DNA of 64,000 nucleotides. Source: Methanobacteriota archaeon (GTDB lineage: Archaea > Halobacteriota > Methanosarcinia > Methanosarcinales > Methanosarcinaceae). Positions 60,128 to 64,000 of this stretch are shown here, piece by piece. The translations under genes were made by a program, and so were the position numbers. The DNA is taken from positions 1 to 64,000 of the forward strand of contig JAEWQJ010000014.1 of the NCBI GenBank assembly GCA_023399215.1, given 5' to 3'. The notes below the pieces were generated by a model that saw only the letters and a program-made list of their open reading frames with translations, was not told the DNA's origin and searched no databases. Within the stretch, counting starts at the first letter, position 1, and each line of letters opens with the position of its first letter.

Positions 60128-63100
60128 GTGTGGGTAAGTAAATTAACCGTTTTTTTAGTGATTACTGTCTTTTTCATGAGTGCGGCTTATAGCCCTGCAT
60201 CCGCCAGGGAGATTACAGTAGATAATAATGGCTCAGGTGCAAATTTCCGATCGATTCAGGAAGCAGTAAACAATTCGTCTTCAGGAGATACCGTTATCGT
60301 CATGCCTGGGACTTATAATGAAAATATAATTGTTAACGTTACTTCGCTGACTATCAGGTCAGAGTCGAAAAACTCTGAGGTACTGGTAAAATCCCCAGAA
60401 GAAAACAAAAGCATTTTCCTTATAACAGCTAATAACATAACTCTGAGCGGCTTCAATATAACCGGAGCTAAGGGAAACTATACTTACTATCCATCTGGGA
60501 TTTGCCTTAAGAATGCCAGAAACTGTAGAATTACAGGCAATACTATATTTGAAAACTTTTTGGGAGTGTGCCTTGTTAATTCCGATTATAATACAATTTC
60601 GAAAAACTTCCTTTTCAACAGTTCTATTTCTCTAAAGGAAGACAGTAACATGAATAATCTGAGAGACAATGCGCTTGAAGAAGGGCCCATTTCTCTGTCA
60701 TACTCCAGTTATAACACAATCTCAGAAAACTCTCTCTTAAATGGTTCTATTTCGATGGGTGAAAGCAGCAGGAATAACCTGACAAACAATACCATTGAAA
60801 AAGGCTCTATTCATCTGGCAGTATGGTGCTCGCTTAACCTGATATCTCAAAATAAGATCTCAGACGGCTGGGGTGTAAGTATTGCCTGTTGCGGGGGAGG
60901 TGATAATATATCTGATAATGTGATTTCGAATTGCTCCACAGGGGTTTCTACATATGATCACGGCATAGATGTTATTAACAATAGCATTATAGACTGTTAC
61001 TGTGGGATAGATATCGCTCAGTCGCCTTCCAGAATTCATAATAATACAATCCTGAACTGTAGCACTGGAATTACTGTGATGGACTCTAGTACTGATATAT
61101 CAAATAACATAATAATCTCCAGTGCAAAATACGGGCTCTCTATTCCAGATCGGGAGTTTGGTGAACGAGTATATAACAACTACTTTAACAACACTGTAAA
61201 CGTAAAGCTGGGAAATCATGATAAGTATACCTGGAACAGTTCACGTGTCTCAGGTACTAATATTGTAGGCGGGCCATATTTGGGCGGCAATTATTGGGCA
61301 AATCCGAATGTAACAGGCTTTTCGGAAGTCTGTACGGATTCAGATGGAGATTGGATTTGCGATTCACCTTACAATGTCAATGGAAGCGATTTCGATTATC
61401 TTCCTCTTGCATCTATATCCAGAACACAGAATCTACCTGTTGCAAACTTCAGTATCAATACCACACAGGGGCTTGCCCCTCTTTCAGTCCAGTTTACAGA
61501 TTTTTCACAATATGCGCTTTTATGGAACTGGGACTTTGACAATGACGGAAAATCAGACTCTACGGAAAAAGACCCGGTTCACGAGTATAAAGCCCCAGGA
61601 AATTATATTGTTAATCTGACAGTAAGCAACGCAAAAGGTACGGCCTCAAAAACTCAGGAAATTACTGCACAAGAGGTTAAGAGTCTTCCCGTAGCCGATT
61701 TCAGCGCCAATACCACGACCGGCCAGGCTCCTCTTTCTGTCCATTTTACCGATCTTTCGCAAAATATAGCAAAAAGAGCATGGGACTTCAATAATGATGG
61801 TATTACTGATTCTACAAACAAAACTGCAGTTTATATCTATACTTTTCCGGGAACCTATATTGTTAACTTTACTGTAACCAACTCAATAGGAACTTTCTCA
61901 AAGTTATCTACGATAACAGTATTTCCTGTACAGCGTGTAGATGGGAAACTTATCCTTGCTGAATACCAGGTTACTACCAATAAGTCACAAAAGAGCCATC
62001 CTGTTATCTACAAGGACAGAATTGTGTGGTCGGACGATCGCAAAGGAAATCCTGATATCTATATGTATGATCTCTCCACTTCCAGGGAAACTCAAATAAC
62101 CACCAGCGAATCATATGACTTTTCTGCTGACATCTATGATGATAGAATTGTATGGACTGATCTTCGTAATGGAAACGGAGAAATTTACATGTACAATCTT
62201 TCTACTAAAAAGGAAACTCGGATCACTACTAATGGGTTTGCCTCGAATCCTAAAATCTACGGAGATAGGATAGTCTGGGTAGATTACCGCAATGGCGACG
62301 TTAAAAACTTATCAAACTCCGATATCTACATGTACGATCTATCTACTCATAATGAAACTCAAATTACCAGCAATATATCAGATGATTTAGATCCTGACAT
62401 ATATGGAGACAGGATAGTGTGGTGTGCCAAGCGCCATGAGTCTGAAAACTCAAATATCTACATGCACGATCTTTCCACTTTAAAGGATACAAAGATAACC
62501 ACAAATGAATCACGATATATGCATCCTGTAGTCTATGGTGATAGGATTATCTGGGAAGATTACCTTGATGGTGAAAAAAGGAGCATATACATGTATAATC
62601 TCTCCACTTCTACAGAAACCCAGATTGCTACCAATACATTAGACTATGTTTGGCCTGCTATTTATGAGAATAGAATCGTGTGGGCAGATTATCGTAATGG
62701 TGAAACAGCTATCTATATGTATGATCTCTCCACTCAGAAGGAAATAAAGATAACCACCGATAAATCATACCTGGGAGAGCCCGCCATCTATGAAAACAAG
62801 ATTGTATGGAGTGATAGCCGCAGTGGATATCCCGATATCTACATGTGCATTATTTCGAAAGAGGAACAAAAACCAATACAACCTGTTGCAGACTTTTCTG
62901 CATCGCCTACTTTTGGAACAGCTCCGTTAAAAGTATTGTTTTCCGACAATAGTACAGGTGCACCAACTTCCTGGCTCTGGGACTTTGGAGATGGTATTAA
63001 TTCAAAACATGCTTTGAATGCAACTCATACATTTACTGAACCAGGAAAATATAATATAAGCCTTATAGTGATGAATGAAAATGGCAGTAACACTAAACTC

Positions 63101-63136
63101 ATACCTGAGTACATCACGGTCTCCGAAAGTAAATGA
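60128..63136 (+). CDS. Large surface protein: NosD-like beta-helix, PKD domains and seven-bladed TolB-like propeller
   Basis: 1002 residues, GTG start (GTGWVSK...), signal peptide ending SPASA (about residue 27). Domain order: parallel beta-helix with NosD/CASH-type repeats (about 30-420); PKD 1 (about 437-515, VANFSINTTQGLAPLSVQFT); PKD 2 (about 524-605); a propeller of seven units (about 615-910), each with IYxDRIVW and YMYDLST followed by ETQITTN; PKD 3 (about 918-1000). There is no C-terminal membrane helix or recognisable sorting tail, so it may bind the S-layer or be released. The likely role is adhesion or cell-surface structure. Asn-rich, many N-glycosylation sequons. Confidence 0.85.
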   Translation: MWVSKLTVFLVITVFFMSAAYSPASAREITVDNNGSGANFRSIQEAVNNSSSGDTVIVMPGTYNENIIVNVTSLTIRSESKNSEVLVKSPEENKSIFLITANNITLSGFNITGAKGNYTYYPSGICLKNARNCRITGNTIFENFLGVCLVNSDYNTISKNFLFNSSISLKEDSNMNNLRDNALEEGPISLSYSSYNTISENSLLNGSISMGESSRNNLTNNTIEKGSIHLAVWCSLNLISQNKISDGWGVSIACCGGGDNISDNVISNCSTGVSTYDHGIDVINNSIIDCYCGIDIAQSPSRIHNNTILNCSTGITVMDSSTDISNNIIISSAKYGLSIPDREFGERVYNNYFNNTVNVKLGNHDKYTWNSSRVSGTNIVGGPYLGGNYWANPNVTGFSEVCTDSDGDWICDSPYNVNGSDFDYLPLASISRTQNLPVANFSINTTQGLAPLSVQFTDFSQYALLWNWDFDNDGKSDSTEKDPVHEYKAPGNYIVNLTVSNAKGTASKTQEITAQEVKSLPVADFSANTTTGQAPLSVHFTDLSQNIAKRAWDFNNDGITDSTNKTAVYIYTFPGTYIVNFTVTNSIGTFSKLSTITVFPVQRVDGKLILAEYQVTTNKSQKSHPVIYKDRIVWSDDRKGNPDIYMYDLSTSRETQITTSESYDFSADIYDDRIVWTDLRNGNGEIYMYNLSTKKETRITTNGFASNPKIYGDRIVWVDYRNGDVKNLSNSDIYMYDLSTHNETQITSNISDDLDPDIYGDRIVWCAKRHESENSNIYMHDLSTLKDTKITTNESRYMHPVVYGDRIIWEDYLDGEKRSIYMYNLSTSTETQIATNTLDYVWPAIYENRIVWADYRNGETAIYMYDLSTQKEIKITTDKSYLGEPAIYENKIVWSDSRSGYPDIYMCIISKEEQKPIQPVADFSASPTFGTAPLKVLFSDNSTGAPTSWLWDFGDGINSKHALNATHTFTEPGKYNISLIVMNENGSNTKLIPEYITVSESK

Positions 63137-63857
63137 ACATTTTAAATTGAAAAACCAGGTTACTCTTTATTAATTAGTGACATTTTAACAAGCTTGTAGC
63201 TTGGCAAGTTATTTGATGTCTATTAAAGTGGGGAAAAATAAACCGCCGTTGACAGGAAAAACTGGACTGTAATAAAATCCCAAAGGGTCACAATGATCGA
63301 TGTATCAAAGATGGAAAGGTGCTACCACGGTAATCTAACCTGGAAACTTAATCACATAGCCAGTGCATTTTGATTTATTTTAGGAAGGAAAACCAGAAGT
63401 TTATCTTCGGAATGAAGGGGGTACATACTTTAAATTGCGAAAATGAAAGAATTTCAGGACAAATATGCTCGTAGGGACATTTTTGCAAAAATTGTAGCGA
63501 AAGGAGTGGATATATCAGCTGCTTCAGTAAGTTGAATGCAAATAATGCATAGGGATTAAAAAGAAGTAATATTACTTTAATTTCTTTTTTGAGCTTATTA
63601 CTATATGTTACAATTAGAGGATATATAAGTCTAAATTCGACATTAATTAATTTAGTTTAAACTTAAATAATTTTGAAATTGTAAAATCTTTTATATATAT
63701 CATTGAATGCAGATTAAGACAGATGCTTATATAAAATACTTCCGGCCAAATTATCTAACTGTCAATATCAAGTAATAAGCTCATATCGAAATTAGTTCGA
63801 AAATCGAATTGTTAGATAGAATGGACAGAAAACTTATAAATAGTCAGGTATGAGGAA
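63137..63857. other. Gap with short decayed frames and a promoter
   Basis: Two short protein-like frames without ribosome sites: MIDVSKMERCYHGNLTWKLN (from 63293) and MKEFQDKYARRDIFAKIVAK (from 63443). They are probably remnants. A TATA-like ACTTATAAATAG near 63832 would start a transcript close to 63858. Confidence 0.4.
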
Positions 63858-63990
63858 TTTATGGAGTTCAAAAGTACTTTCCAGATCACCCGAACTCCAT
63901 AAAGTATGCCCTAAGAGGCACAAGTAAGTTAGCTTTGCTTTTATTTAAGCTTGCCTGATTCTGCCTCCTAGGGTAATAAGGAGGATAAAT
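63858..63990 (+). promoter_or_regulatory. Structured 5' leader upstream of a truncated gene
   Basis: Hairpin 1: TTTATGGAGTTC (63858-63869) with GAACTCCATAAA (63892-63903), perfect. Hairpin 2: CCCTAAGAGGCA (63909-63920) with TGCCTCCTAGGG (63962-63973), one mismatch, enclosing CAAG/CTTG pairs. The ribosome site AAGGAGGAT follows almost at once. The leader begins where the TATA-like box predicts transcription to start. A regulatory leader or riboswitch-like element is likely. Confidence 0.5.
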
Positions 63991-64000
63991 ATGAAACGTA
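63991..64000 (+). CDS. Start of a gene running off the window
   Basis: ATGAAACGT follows AAGGAGGATAAAT, an excellent ribosome site. Only MKR is visible, so the product cannot be named. The long structured leader suggests it is regulated. Confidence 0.5.

Overview
The window is archaeal and most probably from a Methanosarcina species. It opens with the 5' end of a monomethylamine corrinoid protein gene (mtmC). It also has an archaeal-type PEP carboxylase, archaeal GHMP shikimate kinase, 6-phospho-3-hexuloisomerase, an Era-like GTPase paired with DUF2073, a UPF0282 hydrolase, TATA-box promoters, long AT-rich intergenic regions, and a large PKD/beta-helix surface protein. No replication origin, rRNA or complete insertion sequence was seen. 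One tRNA, a tRNA-Cys(GCA)-like gene, is present.

Layout. 0-5.5 kb: mtmC, an FAD oxidoreductase, a 35-residue membrane peptide, an iron-sulfur flavoprotein-like gene with a DUF169 gene, and an internally duplicated DUF4405-type membrane protein. 5.5-7 kb: non-coding DNA with tandem and hairpin repeats. 7-12.1 kb: an export cluster of MacB-type ATPase, COG1361 surface protein and MacB-type permease, followed by a secreted transglutaminase-like protein. 12.1-24 kb: housekeeping and membrane genes (UPF0282, AI-2E exporter family, DNA polymerase IV, lipoprotein, DUF3303, LysE, PepD, CPBP protease) separated by decayed genes and transposon relics. 24-42.7 kb: a membrane/stress and sulfatase region. 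44-54.8 kb: central metabolism (aminotransferase, hxlB, GTPase cluster, PhoU-like regulator, aroK, chorismate mutase, purE, ppcA, zinc-ribbon membrane protein). 54.8-57.9 kb: 3 kb without protein genes, holding dispersed repeats, the tRNA-Cys and a modular repeat array. 57.9-64 kb: a COG2509 FAD protein, a 1002-residue surface protein, and a structured leader before a gene that runs off the window.

The most system-like region is 25.9-40.6 kb. On the minus strand it carries two versions of one gene set: MscS channel, DUF1269 glycine-rich membrane protein, cysteine-type sulfatase and LURP-one-like protein. A radical-SAM anaerobic sulfatase maturase lies in the first version. A Na+/H+ antiporter and a BASS-family transporter lie between the versions, a YqhA-family protein lies beyond, and a third DUF1269 copy follows. 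The second version is partly decayed: its MscS is a pseudogene and its LURP-one lacks the N-terminal half. This looks like an ancestral segmental duplication that kept two different sulfatases.

A second theme is small repeats remodelling genes. REP-like palindromic elements supply the C-terminus of a CPBP protease and a short reading frame inside the ABC operon. Two related 117-119 bp MITEs carry 5-bp target duplications. Transposase relics carry 13- and 26-bp tandem expansions that break their frames. All family names rest on motif recognition by eye; no database search was run.
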